A stretch of DNA of 16,898 bases from Chloroflexota bacterium (GCA_021786915.1 JAJYMP010000715.1:1-16898), one strand, 5' to 3'. Positions 6,046 through 15,771 are shown, counted from the stretch's first letter. The notes: generated from the sequence alone by a model not told the origin. Made by a program: numbers and translations.

Positions 6046-6900
6046 GTGCCCCCCGCGCGATCGGGCCGGATCGTGTTCGCGTGCATCGCGCCGCACGGCG
6101 ACCTGGCCATCGCCGAGGCGTGCCCGCCAGAACGGGCGCACCTTGCGGCGGCGACCCAGGCCGCGATGGCCGAGCTCGGCCGGAGGCTCGACGCTGTCCA
6201 GCCCGACGTCGTCGTCGTGCTGACGCCCCACGGGATCCACGTCGAGGGCCACCTCGCCGTCGTGGTGGCGGGTCGAGTGGCTGGGGCGCTCGACGAGGTG
6301 CCGGCGGTCTCGCTGGACCTCCGCACGGATCGCGAACTGGCGATCGCCGCCGTCGATGCCCTGCGTGCCGCCGGCCTGCCCGTCGTCGGGGTCAGCTTCG
6401 GCGGCAATGACCCCGCCGGGGCCGCGATGCCCCTCGACTGGGGCAGCCTGATCCCGCTCTGGCACCTGGGCGGCCGCCGCCGGCCGCCCCTGCCGGTCGT
6501 GGTCGTGGCTCCCGCACGCGACCTTCCGCCCGAGCGCCACGTCGAGGCCGGCGCGGCGATCGCCCGGGCCATCGCCAGCACGGGGAGGCGGGCCGCCCTC
6601 GTGGCGAGCGCCGACCAGGGGCACGCCCACCGCGCTGACGGGCCCTACGGCTTCGACCCCGCGGCGGCCGTGCATGACGAGCTGGTGGTGCGCCTCCTCC
6701 GCGAAGGTCGCCTCGGTGCCGTCCGCGACCTCGACCCCGCCCTCGTCGAGGCCGCGAAGCCCGACAGCTGGTGGCAGCACCTGGTCCTGCTCGGCGCCAT
6801 CGGGGAGGCGTGGCGTCCCGAGGTGCTGTCCTACGAGGCGCCCGCCTACTACGGGATGCTCTGCGCCGGCTTCGACCCGCCGGTCCACCGATCGCCGTAG
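6046..6900 (+). CDS. LigB-family (class III extradiol dioxygenase-like) protein
   Basis: Protein of 284 residues from GTG 6046, belonging to the LigB catalytic-subunit superfamily, which includes Fe(II) extradiol ring-cleaving dioxygenases and relatives. Metal and active-site candidates are in place: H17 in IAPHGD, H62 and H65 in LTPHGIH, and D190, H193 and H195 in SADQGHAH. VSFGGND and WGSLIPLWHL also fit. GTG 6046 is preferred because GAGGAGG (6031-6037) lies 8 bases upstream. The alternative ATG 5983 adds 21 acidic low-complexity residues, has no ribosome site, but sits just after a GATAAT box. No aromatic-degradation genes flank it, so the substrate is open and it may be a non-catabolic member. 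Its last 52 bases overlap a small minus-strand frame. Confidence 0.82.
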   Translation: MPPARSGRIVFACIAPHGDLAIAEACPPERAHLAAATQAAMAELGRRLDAVQPDVVVVLTPHGIHVEGHLAVVVAGRVAGALDEVPAVSLDLRTDRELAIAAVDALRAAGLPVVGVSFGGNDPAGAAMPLDWGSLIPLWHLGGRRRPPLPVVVVAPARDLPPERHVEAGAAIARAIASTGRRAALVASADQGHAHRADGPYGFDPAAAVHDELVVRLLREGRLGAVRDLDPALVEAAKPDSWWQHLVLLGAIGEAWRPEVLSYEAPAYYGMLCAGFDPPVHRSP

Positions 6901-7058
6901 GCCCGCCCCATCCCCTTCGCCAGCAGCAGGACCGCATCGAGGTCGACGTCGTGACGACCGGCAGCTCGGGCGACCACGAACGCATCGAGGAGCCGCCCGA
7001 GGAGGTCACCGTCACGGGGCACGTGGTCCACGTCGAGCGCGGCACGCTCCCGAATCAC
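6849..7058 (-). CDS. Putative 69-residue protein coupled to the glucan synthase gene
   Basis: This frame starts with GTG at 7058, overlapping the TGA of the glucan synthase as GTGA, the layout of translational coupling. It encodes 69 residues with no membrane segment. An acidic part (LDVDHVPRDGDLLGRLLDAF, DVDLDAVLLLAKGMG) comes first and a short polar tail follows. No family was recognised. Third codon positions are GC-rich as in real genes here, but in such DNA open frames of this size arise by chance. The last 52 bases are antisense to the 3' end of the dioxygenase gene. If real it is the second gene of the glucan synthase transcript. Confidence 0.4.
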   Translation of the reverse strand: MIRERAALDVDHVPRDGDLLGRLLDAFVVARAAGRHDVDLDAVLLLAKGMGRAYGDRWTGGSKPAQSIP

Positions 7059-10000
7059 CCCAGGACAACCCGGATCGCGTGGGTTGCGCCATCGTCGACA
7101 AGCTGGATCGCGATGTCATCGTCCGCAAGCGTCCGTCCGTCGAGTTCCCGCGATGCCACGCCCCTGCTGACGCCGTTTGGGTTCTCCACGACGATCTCGT
7201 AGCGCGCCGTGCGATAGCGGAAGTCGATCCGGTAGCCCGGCCATGCGTGCGGGATGCAGGGGTCCAGCACGAGCGTCGGTCCGCGCAGCCCGAACCCGAG
7301 GATCCCCCCGAGGCCCGCCTGGTACATCCATCCTGCGGACCCGGTGTACCAGGTCCAGCCGCCCCGGCCGACGTGGGGGGGTTCCGTGTAGACATCGGCG
7401 GCCATGACGTAGGGCTCCACCTTGTAGTGATAGACCCCGGCACGGGTGCTGGCGTGGTTGATCGGGTTGATGAGGGAGAACAGCTCGGCAGCCTTGCCGC
7501 CGTCGCCCAGCGCCGCGGTCGCCAGGATCGACCACGCCGCGGCGTGGGTGTACTGCCCACCGTTCTCGCGGACACCCGGCACGTAGCCCTGGATGTAGCC
7601 GGGGTTGAGGCCCGAGTGGTCGAACGGCGGGGTGAACAGCAGGATCAGCCCGTCACCGGGCCGGACCAGGTACTCCTCCACGGCGGCCATCGCCCGGCTT
7701 GCACGAGCGGGATCCGCGGCTCCCGACAGGACGCTCCACGATTGCGCGATCGAGTCGATCCGACACTCGGCGTTGGCTGCCGAGCCCAGCGGGTTCCCGT
7801 CGTCGAAGAAGGCCCGGCGATACCAGTCGCCGTCCCAGCCGTCGCTCTCGAGCGCTGCTCGGAGCGCGTCCATGTGGGCACGCCAGCGCGCCACTCGAGG
7901 ACCCTCGCCACGGGCATCCGCTATCGGTGCGAAGGCAGCCAGCACAGCGTGCAGGAACCAGCCCAGCCAGACGCTCTCGCCCCGACCCTCCGCACCAACG
8001 AGGTTCATGCCGTCGTTCCAGTCGCCGGAGCCCATGAGCGGCAACCCGTGCGCGCCGACCTCCAGGCTCCGCTCGACGGCCGCCACGCAGTGGGCGAACA
8101 GCGACGCCGGTTCGGGCGCCCGGTCCGGGAGGAAGTAGGCGTCGGCCTGGCCGGCGTGCAGAACGGGACCCTCGAGGTAGGGGGCCATCTCGTCGAGCAC
8201 GGCTGCATCTCCCGTCACGGCGATGTAGCGCGCCACCGCGTAGGGAAGCCAGAGGCGATCGTCCGAGATCCGCGTCCGCACGCCGCGACCTGTCGGCGGG
8301 TGCCACCAGTGCTGGACGTCCCCCTCGGCGAACTCGCGGCCCGCGGCCCGCAGCAGGTGCTCCCGGGCCAGCTCGGGCTTCGCCGTGAGCAGAGCGAGGA
8401 CATCCTGCAGCTGGTCCCGGAAGCCGTAGGCGCCGCCGGCCTGGTAGAAGGCTGACCGGGCCCACAGCCGGCAGGCCAGTGTCTGGTAGGTGAGCCAGCC
8501 GTTGAGCAGGATGTCCATCGAGCGGTCGGGCGTCCGGACCTGGACCACGCCCAGCACCGCCTCCCAAGAGGCGGCGATCCTGCGCAGCGTCGCCTCGGGG
8601 TCGGCAGCCCGGCCCCTCCCGATGAGGGCGATCGCCGCCTCGGGCCCGTCGGCCTGGCCCAGGAGGACCGTGACCGTGGTCCGCTCGCCGGGCCCAAGCT
8701 CGAGTCCTGCCTGGAGGGCGGCGCACGGGTCCATGCCGGCGCCCACAGCCCGTCCCAGCCGGTGGCCGCGGGACAGACCCGCGGGCCGCTCCGGGGCGCC
8801 GTTGCGGCCGAGGAACTCCGTCCGGTCGGCCGTCCACTCCGTCTGCCGTCCGCCGAGGTCGAGGAACGCGACGTGGCCACCGAACTCGGTGTTCCAGGGA
8901 TTTCGGACGAGGATTGCCCGGGTGTCCGGGTCCAGGGCAGTGACGATCCGATGGGCGTCCGCCCCACGCGACGTGCCCAGCGCCCACTCGGCGTAGGCGG
9001 TGACCGATAGCCGCCGAGGGCGGTGCGAGCGGTTCTCGATGGTCAGGGCCGAGGTCTTCAGCGGGTCGTCAAGCGCCACGTACTGCACCAGGTCCAACGC
9101 GATGCCGTCGTGCTCGTGCTGGAAACGGCTGAATCCTGGGCCGTGCCGTGCGGTGTACGTGGATCCCTCGCAGCGGATCGGGAGCGCCGTCGGCCCCCAC
9201 AGCTCCCCGGTCTCGTCGTCGCGGATGTAGATCGCCTCGCTCACGGGGTCGCTGACCGGATCGTTGGACCAAGTGGTGAGCTGGTTCTCGCGGCTGTTCC
9301 CAGACCACGTGTAGCCCGATCCGGATTCCGAGACCTGGAATCCGAACGAGGGGTTGGCGACGATGTTCACCCACGGAGCGGGCGTCGATTGGCCCGGCCC
9401 GAGGATGGTGACGTAATGCCGCCCGTCGTCGGCGAACCCGCCCAGCCCGTTGTCGAACTCGAGCTCCGGGCGCGGAGTCGGCGCCTCGCTTCTCGTCTCC
9501 GGTGCCTCGGGGGGCCAATTGGGGGCGCTGGACGCTGGCCGGTCGAGGCGCATGACCTGGTCGGCGAGCGTCCCGCGGCGGCTGAGCAGGACTGCTCGCG
9601 CGGCCGCCTGGAGGAGCGTGCGATCCTCGGCCGAGACCTGTTCGCCGCGCAGGACGTACACCCCGCCCCTGCCGGTCCCGCTGGCTCGGACCAGGGGCGA
9701 CTGGCTTGCCCGCACCGCCGTCTCGAGGGCATCGGTGAGGCTCTGCGCGTAGGTCGCGCCATGCTCGTTCATGATCACGAGGTCGACGTCCAGCAGCTTC
9801 AGGCGCCAGTACTCGTGGGCTCGGAGGAGCTGGCGGACGATCGGGAGGTCCTCGATCTCGTCGATTCGCACGAGGACGATGGGCAGGTCGCCCGAGATCC
9901 CGTGCGGCCAGAGGCCCGGGGCGCCACGCTCGTTGCGCGCGAGGACCGCCGGGGGGGGACGCAGTGACGGGTCCGAGTACAGGATCCGGTTGGCCAGGCG

Positions 10001-13000
10001 CTGGAACAGGTGGGCCTCCTCGCCCTCGATGCCGAGGTGGTGGAGCTGCACCTGCGCCTGCGTCCAGGCCAGCGTCGCCGCACGCTCGAACGCGCCCGAC
10101 TCGCGGAACTTGTCGGCGAGGTCCATGACCTCCTCGCGCGACGGAGCGACGACCGTCGAGAAGATGGCATGCGCGGTCGCGCCCGGTTCGAGCCGCACGC
10201 GGCACCGCAGGCTGAAGATCGGATCCAGCACGGCGCCGACGGTGTTCGAGAGCGGGCGCCCGTCGATGACCGACGCCGGTGATCGGACCGGGCGGCCGCG
10301 GCCGAGGAAGCGGGCACGATCCGTCTCGTACTGGAGCACCGCGCCAGGCTGGTCCTCGACGGCCGCGACGTGCGCAGCCCAGATCGGGGCCTCGTCGGGC
10401 GAGCGGGGCCGGCGCGTCGCCAGGAGGGCATTGATCCCCGGCACGAACTCGGTCTGGACGAACAGGTTCTGGAAGGCGGGATGCGCGACATCCGCCGCCT
10501 GCGTGGCAAGCGCGATCTCGGCATACGACGTGAGTTCGATCTCCCGGGTGCGTGAGCCGAGGTTGGTCACGGACACGCGGCGGATTTCCGCGTCGTGCTC
10601 CGCAGACACCACGATTGTGAGCGTCGTTGCGATCGAGCCGTCGCGCCGGGAGAGCTCTGCGCGGTCTTCCGAGTAGATGACCTCGTAGCTGTCGGCCTCC
10701 GCGCCGCTGGGTTGGTGCCCCGCCGACCAGACCGCGCCACTGTCCGTGTCGCGCAGGAACAGGTAGCTGCCCCAGGCATCGCGGGTGACGTCCTCCCGCC
10801 AGCGCGTGATCGCGATGTCGCCCCACCGGCTGTACCCGGATCCGGCGGAGGTGACCATGACCGCATACCGCCCGTTCGACAGCAGCTGGGTCCGCGGTAT
10901 GACGTCGTGAGGGGACGTGAAGCGGCGGAGGACCGGCAGCACGAGGTCGCGCACGTCTGCGGCGCTCTTGACCTCTTCCGCGCGCGGCCGGACCACGAGC
11001 ACGTCGCGCGGCATCCGCTCCTGGAGCAGGAGCTCCGTGGCCTCGACAATGGGATCCGCATGGAAGCGAGCCACCATGGCACTGTCATTGAGGACGTTGC
11101 CGAGCGCCACGAGGGCCATCCCCTGGTGATGGGCCATGTAGCTGCGGACGATCGCCACCGACGCGCCCTCGGGGAGCCGTCTCGCCGTGTAGTCGAGGGC
11201 TTCGCGGAACCCATAGACGCCGGCCCCTCCGGCATCGCGCAGGCGCGCGAAGTTCCGCACCGCGGCCTCGGGCCGGACCATCGCCGCCAGCGCGGTCGCG
11301 TACGGGGCGACGACCACGTCCTCGCTCAGGCCGCGCTTGAGGCCCAGGCCGGGCACGCCGAACCCCGAGTACTGATAGGCCTGCGCGAGATCCCTGGCGT
11401 TGAACCCGGATTCGGACATGCCCCACGGCACACCCAGCTCAGCCGCGTAGCTCATCTGCCGCGCCACGACCAGCCGGTAGGTCTGGTCGAGCAGGCTGCG
11501 TTCCGGCGACCGCATCACCAGGGCGGGCATCAGGTACTCGAACATGGACCCGGACCACGAGACCAGGGCTGAGCCGCGGCCGACCGGCGTGAGCACCCGT
11601 CCGAGCCGGAACCAGTGGTCGGGGGCGACGTCCCCCCGCGCGATCGCGACGAAGCTGGTGAGCCGGGACTCAGAGGCGAGCAGGTCGTAGTAGGAGGAGT
11701 CCAGCGAGCCCTCGCGGATGCGGAACCCGATCGAGAACAGCTTGCGGGTCGGGTCGAACAGGAACCCGAAGTCCATCTCGCCAAACAGGCGACGCGCGTG
11801 ATCGGCGACCGCCTGGAGGCGTCGGGCGACCAGCGCCGCCTCCCGCGGTCCATCCCCCTCGAATGGTGCGGGAGGATCGGCGAGCTCGCCGATGGTCGCG
11901 AGGGTCGGGATGGGCTGCCGTGCGTGGAGCAGCGCCAGGTCCCGTTCGTGGCTCGCGGTCGCGAGGCGGGTCGCGTTCGCCCACGTCACGAGCTCTCCTG
12001 TCGCACTCTCCCCCCGCTCAGCAGACAGCGCCGCCGCGACATCCGAGAGGATCTTGGCTCTCGCGTTGAGGGCAGCGACGCGGTCCGCCCAGGCTTCCAT
12101 GGTCGATGGGATCTCCTCACCCGTGCCGTCCAGCGCCTCGAACGCGTCGAGCGCCTCCTCGAGGTGGCGGTTGGTGAGCGTCTGCCCCTTCCGGTCCTGT
12201 CCGATCGTCTCGGCGGCCTCCCTGGTCAAGGCGACGGTGTCGCGGATCCCCGCGAGCGCCGCCGTCACTGGGAGCGCCTGGTCGATCATCTGGCGGCACG
12301 CGCTGGAGAGCGTGAGCAGGTGGCCAGCGAGGTTGCCGCTGTCGACGGACGACACGTAGGCGGGCTCCAGCGTGCGCAGGTCCCGCGTGTCGTACCAGTT
12401 GTAGAGGTGCCCGCGATATCGCTCGAGGCCATCGACCGTCGCGAGCGTCGCCTCGAGGCGCTCGACCATCTCCACCGTGCCGATCCAGCCGAAGTCCCGG
12501 GCGGTCACGGTCGCCAGGAGGTACAGGCCGATGTTGGTCGGCGACGTGCGATGCGCCACAGCCGGGGCCGGATCGTCCTGGAAGTTGTCCGGGGGCAGCC
12601 CGTGGTCGTCCGGCCCGACGAATGTCTCGAAGAACCGCCACGTCTGGCGGGCGACGCGGCGGAGCGCCTCCTGGTCCGTCGCGGAGAGCCGGTCCGACAC
12701 CGATTCGGGTGGGGGCAGGCTGACCCAGCGGGCGACGACGGGCGAGAGCAGCCACAGGGCGATGAACGGCAAGGCGACCCAGCCGGCGCCGGGCTTCGCG
12801 AGAAGGACGAGCACAGCGCTGGCCGCTGCGAGCACGACTCCGCCAGCCATCTGGCGGTAGAAGCGGTCGAGGCCAAGGCCGTGCGTCGCCTTGGCCTGGG
12901 CGGCGGTCATCCACTCGAGAAGGTTGCGGCGGGTCATGTACAGCCGCGCCATCGTCCGTGCGATCGCATCGCCCATCAGCCAGGCCTGGTGCGCCAGGAA

Positions 13001-15715
13001 CGTGAAGCCGAGGCCCACGTGGATCGCCGCCAGGGCAACATCCGCGCCGACCGCCCGAAGATGGCTGCGCTTCGAGATGCCGGCGCGACGCGGGAGCAGT
13101 CCCGCTGCGACCGGCACGGCGGCGGGGATGAGGACCGACGCGATCACGAGCAGGGTCCAGGGCCAGGCCGGGACGGACGGCAGGCTCCACGCGAGGACGA
13201 GCGTGGCCAGCGACAAGGGTGCGGACAACGTGCGGCGGAGGTTGTCGACCATCTTCCAGCGGGAGATCCCGGGGACGGCGCTGCGGTCCCGGCTGCCGTG
13301 CGCATCGCGGGCTCGGCCGAGGATCCACGGGAGCAGCTGCCAGTCGCCGCGCGCCCAGCGATGCTGCCGCGCGGCGGCGACGAGGTAGTTCGACGGGAAC
13401 TCGTCGAACAACTCCACGTCCGTGACGAGCCCCGCCCGCGCGAACACGCCCTCGAACAGGTCGTGGCTCAGGAGCGCGTTCTCGGGGACCCGGTCCGCCA
13501 TCGCCGCCCGGAACGCGTCGACGTCGTAGATCCCCTTGCCGGTGTAGCTCCCTTCCCGGAACAGGTCCTGGTAGACGTCGGAGACAGCCGAGGCATATGG
13601 GTCGATCCCGGCCGAGCCCGCGTAGCTGCGCTGGTAGATCGATGCGTCGCGCTCGGCGGCAAGGGTCGACGTGATCCTCGGCTGCAGCACCCCGTAGCCG
13701 TGCGTCACGCGCCCCGAGGATGGATCGAACACTGGCCAGTTGAGGGGGTGGGCCATCGTTCCCACGAGGCGCGCGACCGCTCCCCTGGGCAGCCGGGTGT
13801 CCGCATCGAGGGTGACCACGTAGCGCACGCCGGTCGGGGGCGTGGATGCGGCACGTCGGCTCGTGAGGATGCCTGTTGTCGTGGAGCCGCGCAGGAGCTC
13901 GTTGAGCTCGTTGAGCTTGCCTCGCTTGCGCTCCCATCCCATCCAGCAGCCCTCGGCCTCGTTCCATCGCCGCAGGCGGTGGAAGATGAGGAACCGGGCG
14001 CCTCCGCCCGGCGCCTCGCCGTGGCGCTCGTTGAGCCGCTCGATCGCAGCCGTGGCGGCCGAGAGGAGCTCCTCGTCGTCGGCCAGGTGCTCGGTTGGCG
14101 CATCGAGCCAGTCCGAGAGCAGTGCGAACCTGAGGTCGCCGTCGCGATTGCCGAGGTAGTGGACCTCCAGCCCGCCGACCTGGGCCTCGACATCGGCCAC
14201 GCTCGTCAGCAGCATGGGAACGACGACCAGCGTCCGCATGGACGAGGGAACGCCGCCATCGAGCTCGAGCCTCGGCAGCGGCCTCGGGCCCAGCTCGTGG
14301 GTCACCGTCCGCTCGACGAGCGAGATCGCAAGGTTCGACGCGGGGCCGAGGGCAACGATCATGATCACGATGAGCCCGATGCTCACCGAGCCCCCGGCCC
14401 CGCCCGCCAGGAGGGTAATCGCCAGGATGACCGCCGTGGCGAGCCCGATCGTCGCGAGGTAGCCGGGAGTGGCGGACCGCACGAACGCGCGCCGCAGCCG
14501 CCCGCCCGCGGATGTTCGGATGCGTAGGTCGCGTTCGAAGGCCGGGCGGCCGCTGGAGATCAGGAAGTAGCCGGGATCCCCGAGGCGACCGGCCTGCAGT
14601 GGCTCGCCGTGGCCAGCTGCCCGCGCCGCATCCGCCGCGGCCACAGCCCTTCGCGCGACCTCGACCTCGTCCAGACCGGAGCTCCGGGCGAGTTCCTCAA
14701 CGGCATGCCGGTAGCGATCCCGGGTCACGAAGTCCATGTCCGCGAAGGCGCTCCCCTCGCGCAGCACTGCGTCCACCAGCCCGACGCTCTCGACGAACTC
14801 CGCCCAGTCAAACCACGAGATGAGGCGCATGCTCGTGATCACGTTGCGGACCGTGACGTTCATCGTGGCCTGGCGCTGGTGCTCAAGCCGGACGGTCTCC
14901 TCGGCCGTCGTTCCCTGGGATGCCAGCAGCTCCTCCATCCAGCCGAGCGCGGGAGTGACTGCCGGGTCCTGGTCGCGCAGGCGTTGGAACAGCTGGACGC
15001 GGCCCGCCTTGGGCAGGCCGTTCCGCGATAGCCGGCGGAGGGCTCCAGCTGCCGCGCCGGGCCCCTCCGGACCGATGCCAAGGAGGTCATCCGCCAGCTC
15101 GTCTGCCATCTGCCGTGCTGCCCGGCTATGCACGATCTGCTCCGCGAGCCGGCGGAGATTGTCCACCAGGAGGATGCGCAGGGAGATCGCGATCGCCCAC
15201 AGCTCGCCGATCGTGAGCGGCTCGACCGCCTGGTAGGCGCGCACCATGCGCTGCAGGGTCTCCGGGTCGAACAGGCTGTCGGTGTGCGCGATGTACGCCC
15301 ACGCCACGCCCATGACGCGGGGGTAGCCTGCGAGATGGCCCTCGGCGAGCTTGGGCAGCTCCCGGTAGTAGTCGGCGGGAAGGTCGTCGCGGATCTCGCG
15401 GAGCTGCTCGTCGACGATCGGGTAGTTGTCGACGAGCCACTCGGCCGCCGGCGTGATTGCACGCTCGTCCTTGATGGCGCGGGCGAGGATCCGGTACGCG
15501 TCGAGCAGCACTCGGCCGTTCTCGGCGACGCGGGGGTGGATCGCAGTTCCCCGACCGGGCGTGTCGGTGACGCGCTGCGCGGCCGCGAGCGTCCGGGCGT
15601 GCTCCTCCAGCCGCTCGATGCTGAAGAGCTCGCTCAGGATCGGCTCTTCCAGCTCGGATTCGTGTCGCGCCCGCCTGCGATCAGGCTGGTCGAGGAAAGG
15701 CAGCGACGAGGTCAT
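7055..15715 (-). CDS. ndvB: Cyclic beta-1,2-glucan synthase (NdvB/Cgs type), full length
   Basis: Membrane enzyme of 2886 residues, close to Brucella Cgs and Sinorhizobium NdvB (about 2,830-2,870). It would polymerise glucose from UDP-glucose on a protein-linked chain, trim it and release a beta-1,2-glucan ring. In order: an N-terminal Cgs domain (about 30-400); membrane helices (about 420-470); the GT84 domain with DAD at 637-639, LLSHDLFEG and the QHRW form of QxxRW near 784-787; membrane helices (about 828-997); a linker plus glycoamylase-like region (about 1010-1550, with YDLLASESR and MSESGFNARD); two GH94 beta-sandwich copies (from about 1608 and 2092); and the GH94 catalytic barrel with GSGDWNDGM at about 2563-2571. 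ATG 15715 is chosen for AGAGGGG 5 bases upstream; an in-frame TTG at 15763 would add 16 residues. No NdvA-like exporter is nearby. Cyclic product is inferred; a linear glucan is possible. Confidence 0.9.
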   Translation of the reverse strand: MTSSLPFLDQPDRRRARHESELEEPILSELFSIERLEEHARTLAAAQRVTDTPGRGTAIHPRVAENGRVLLDAYRILARAIKDERAITPAAEWLVDNYPIVDEQLREIRDDLPADYYRELPKLAEGHLAGYPRVMGVAWAYIAHTDSLFDPETLQRMVRAYQAVEPLTIGELWAIAISLRILLVDNLRRLAEQIVHSRAARQMADELADDLLGIGPEGPGAAAGALRRLSRNGLPKAGRVQLFQRLRDQDPAVTPALGWMEELLASQGTTAEETVRLEHQRQATMNVTVRNVITSMRLISWFDWAEFVESVGLVDAVLREGSAFADMDFVTRDRYRHAVEELARSSGLDEVEVARRAVAAADAARAAGHGEPLQAGRLGDPGYFLISSGRPAFERDLRIRTSAGGRLRRAFVRSATPGYLATIGLATAVILAITLLAGGAGGSVSIGLIVIMIVALGPASNLAISLVERTVTHELGPRPLPRLELDGGVPSSMRTLVVVPMLLTSVADVEAQVGGLEVHYLGNRDGDLRFALLSDWLDAPTEHLADDEELLSAATAAIERLNERHGEAPGGGARFLIFHRLRRWNEAEGCWMGWERKRGKLNELNELLRGSTTTGILTSRRAASTPPTGVRYVVTLDADTRLPRGAVARLVGTMAHPLNWPVFDPSSGRVTHGYGVLQPRITSTLAAERDASIYQRSYAGSAGIDPYASAVSDVYQDLFREGSYTGKGIYDVDAFRAAMADRVPENALLSHDLFEGVFARAGLVTDVELFDEFPSNYLVAAARQHRWARGDWQLLPWILGRARDAHGSRDRSAVPGISRWKMVDNLRRTLSAPLSLATLVLAWSLPSVPAWPWTLLVIASVLIPAAVPVAAGLLPRRAGISKRSHLRAVGADVALAAIHVGLGFTFLAHQAWLMGDAIARTMARLYMTRRNLLEWMTAAQAKATHGLGLDRFYRQMAGGVVLAAASAVLVLLAKPGAGWVALPFIALWLLSPVVARWVSLPPPESVSDRLSATDQEALRRVARQTWRFFETFVGPDDHGLPPDNFQDDPAPAVAHRTSPTNIGLYLLATVTARDFGWIGTVEMVERLEATLATVDGLERYRGHLYNWYDTRDLRTLEPAYVSSVDSGNLAGHLLTLSSACRQMIDQALPVTAALAGIRDTVALTREAAETIGQDRKGQTLTNRHLEEALDAFEALDGTGEEIPSTMEAWADRVAALNARAKILSDVAAALSAERGESATGELVTWANATRLATASHERDLALLHARQPIPTLATIGELADPPAPFEGDGPREAALVARRLQAVADHARRLFGEMDFGFLFDPTRKLFSIGFRIREGSLDSSYYDLLASESRLTSFVAIARGDVAPDHWFRLGRVLTPVGRGSALVSWSGSMFEYLMPALVMRSPERSLLDQTYRLVVARQMSYAAELGVPWGMSESGFNARDLAQAYQYSGFGVPGLGLKRGLSEDVVVAPYATALAAMVRPEAAVRNFARLRDAGGAGVYGFREALDYTARRLPEGASVAIVRSYMAHHQGMALVALGNVLNDSAMVARFHADPIVEATELLLQERMPRDVLVVRPRAEEVKSAADVRDLVLPVLRRFTSPHDVIPRTQLLSNGRYAVMVTSAGSGYSRWGDIAITRWREDVTRDAWGSYLFLRDTDSGAVWSAGHQPSGAEADSYEVIYSEDRAELSRRDGSIATTLTIVVSAEHDAEIRRVSVTNLGSRTREIELTSYAEIALATQAADVAHPAFQNLFVQTEFVPGINALLATRRPRSPDEAPIWAAHVAAVEDQPGAVLQYETDRARFLGRGRPVRSPASVIDGRPLSNTVGAVLDPIFSLRCRVRLEPGATAHAIFSTVVAPSREEVMDLADKFRESGAFERAATLAWTQAQVQLHHLGIEGEEAHLFQRLANRILYSDPSLRPPPAVLARNERGAPGLWPHGISGDLPIVLVRIDEIEDLPIVRQLLRAHEYWRLKLLDVDLVIMNEHGATYAQSLTDALETAVRASQSPLVRASGTGRGGVYVLRGEQVSAEDRTLLQAAARAVLLSRRGTLADQVMRLDRPASSAPNWPPEAPETRSEAPTPRPELEFDNGLGGFADDGRHYVTILGPGQSTPAPWVNIVANPSFGFQVSESGSGYTWSGNSRENQLTTWSNDPVSDPVSEAIYIRDDETGELWGPTALPIRCEGSTYTARHGPGFSRFQHEHDGIALDLVQYVALDDPLKTSALTIENRSHRPRRLSVTAYAEWALGTSRGADAHRIVTALDPDTRAILVRNPWNTEFGGHVAFLDLGGRQTEWTADRTEFLGRNGAPERPAGLSRGHRLGRAVGAGMDPCAALQAGLELGPGERTTVTVLLGQADGPEAAIALIGRGRAADPEATLRRIAASWEAVLGVVQVRTPDRSMDILLNGWLTYQTLACRLWARSAFYQAGGAYGFRDQLQDVLALLTAKPELAREHLLRAAGREFAEGDVQHWWHPPTGRGVRTRISDDRLWLPYAVARYIAVTGDAAVLDEMAPYLEGPVLHAGQADAYFLPDRAPEPASLFAHCVAAVERSLEVGAHGLPLMGSGDWNDGMNLVGAEGRGESVWLGWFLHAVLAAFAPIADARGEGPRVARWRAHMDALRAALESDGWDGDWYRRAFFDDGNPLGSAANAECRIDSIAQSWSVLSGAADPARASRAMAAVEEYLVRPGDGLILLFTPPFDHSGLNPGYIQGYVPGVRENGGQYTHAAAWSILATAALGDGGKAAELFSLINPINHASTRAGVYHYKVEPYVMAADVYTEPPHVGRGGWTWYTGSAGWMYQAGLGGILGFGLRGPTLVLDPCIPHAWPGYRIDFRYRTARYEIVVENPNGVSRGVASRELDGRTLADDDIAIQLVDDGATHAIRVVLG

Positions 15716-15765
15716 GGTCGCCCCTCTGGGCACTCGGGCTGTCCGAAGACTCGGCATGTGCAAGC

Positions 15766-15771
15766 AGTATC
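15766..15771 (-). promoter_or_regulatory. Candidate -10 box for the glucan synthase gene
   Basis: On the minus strand GATACT (4 of 6 to TATAAT) lies about 50 bases before ATG 15715 in an otherwise GC-rich leader. Transcription from it would start near 15758, downstream of the TTG at 15763, which supports the ATG at 15715. No good -35 box is visible. Confidence 0.25.

Noticed and set aside
5899..6888. N-terminal extension of the 133-residue gene's frame
   Set aside because: Antisense to the LigB-type gene, with no motif. The protein-like sequence begins at ATG 5898.
12117..13967. 616-codon minus-strand frame and similar long frames inside 7055-15715
   Set aside because: Same-strand shifted frames of the glucan synthase. 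They read as Arg/Pro/Gly-rich low-complexity sequence.
11615..14527. 970-codon open frame on the plus strand
   Set aside because: It is fully antisense to the glucan synthase, whose motifs are unambiguous. Its product is Arg/Glu/Gly/Val-rich without any domain, as expected for a mirror frame in GC-rich DNA.
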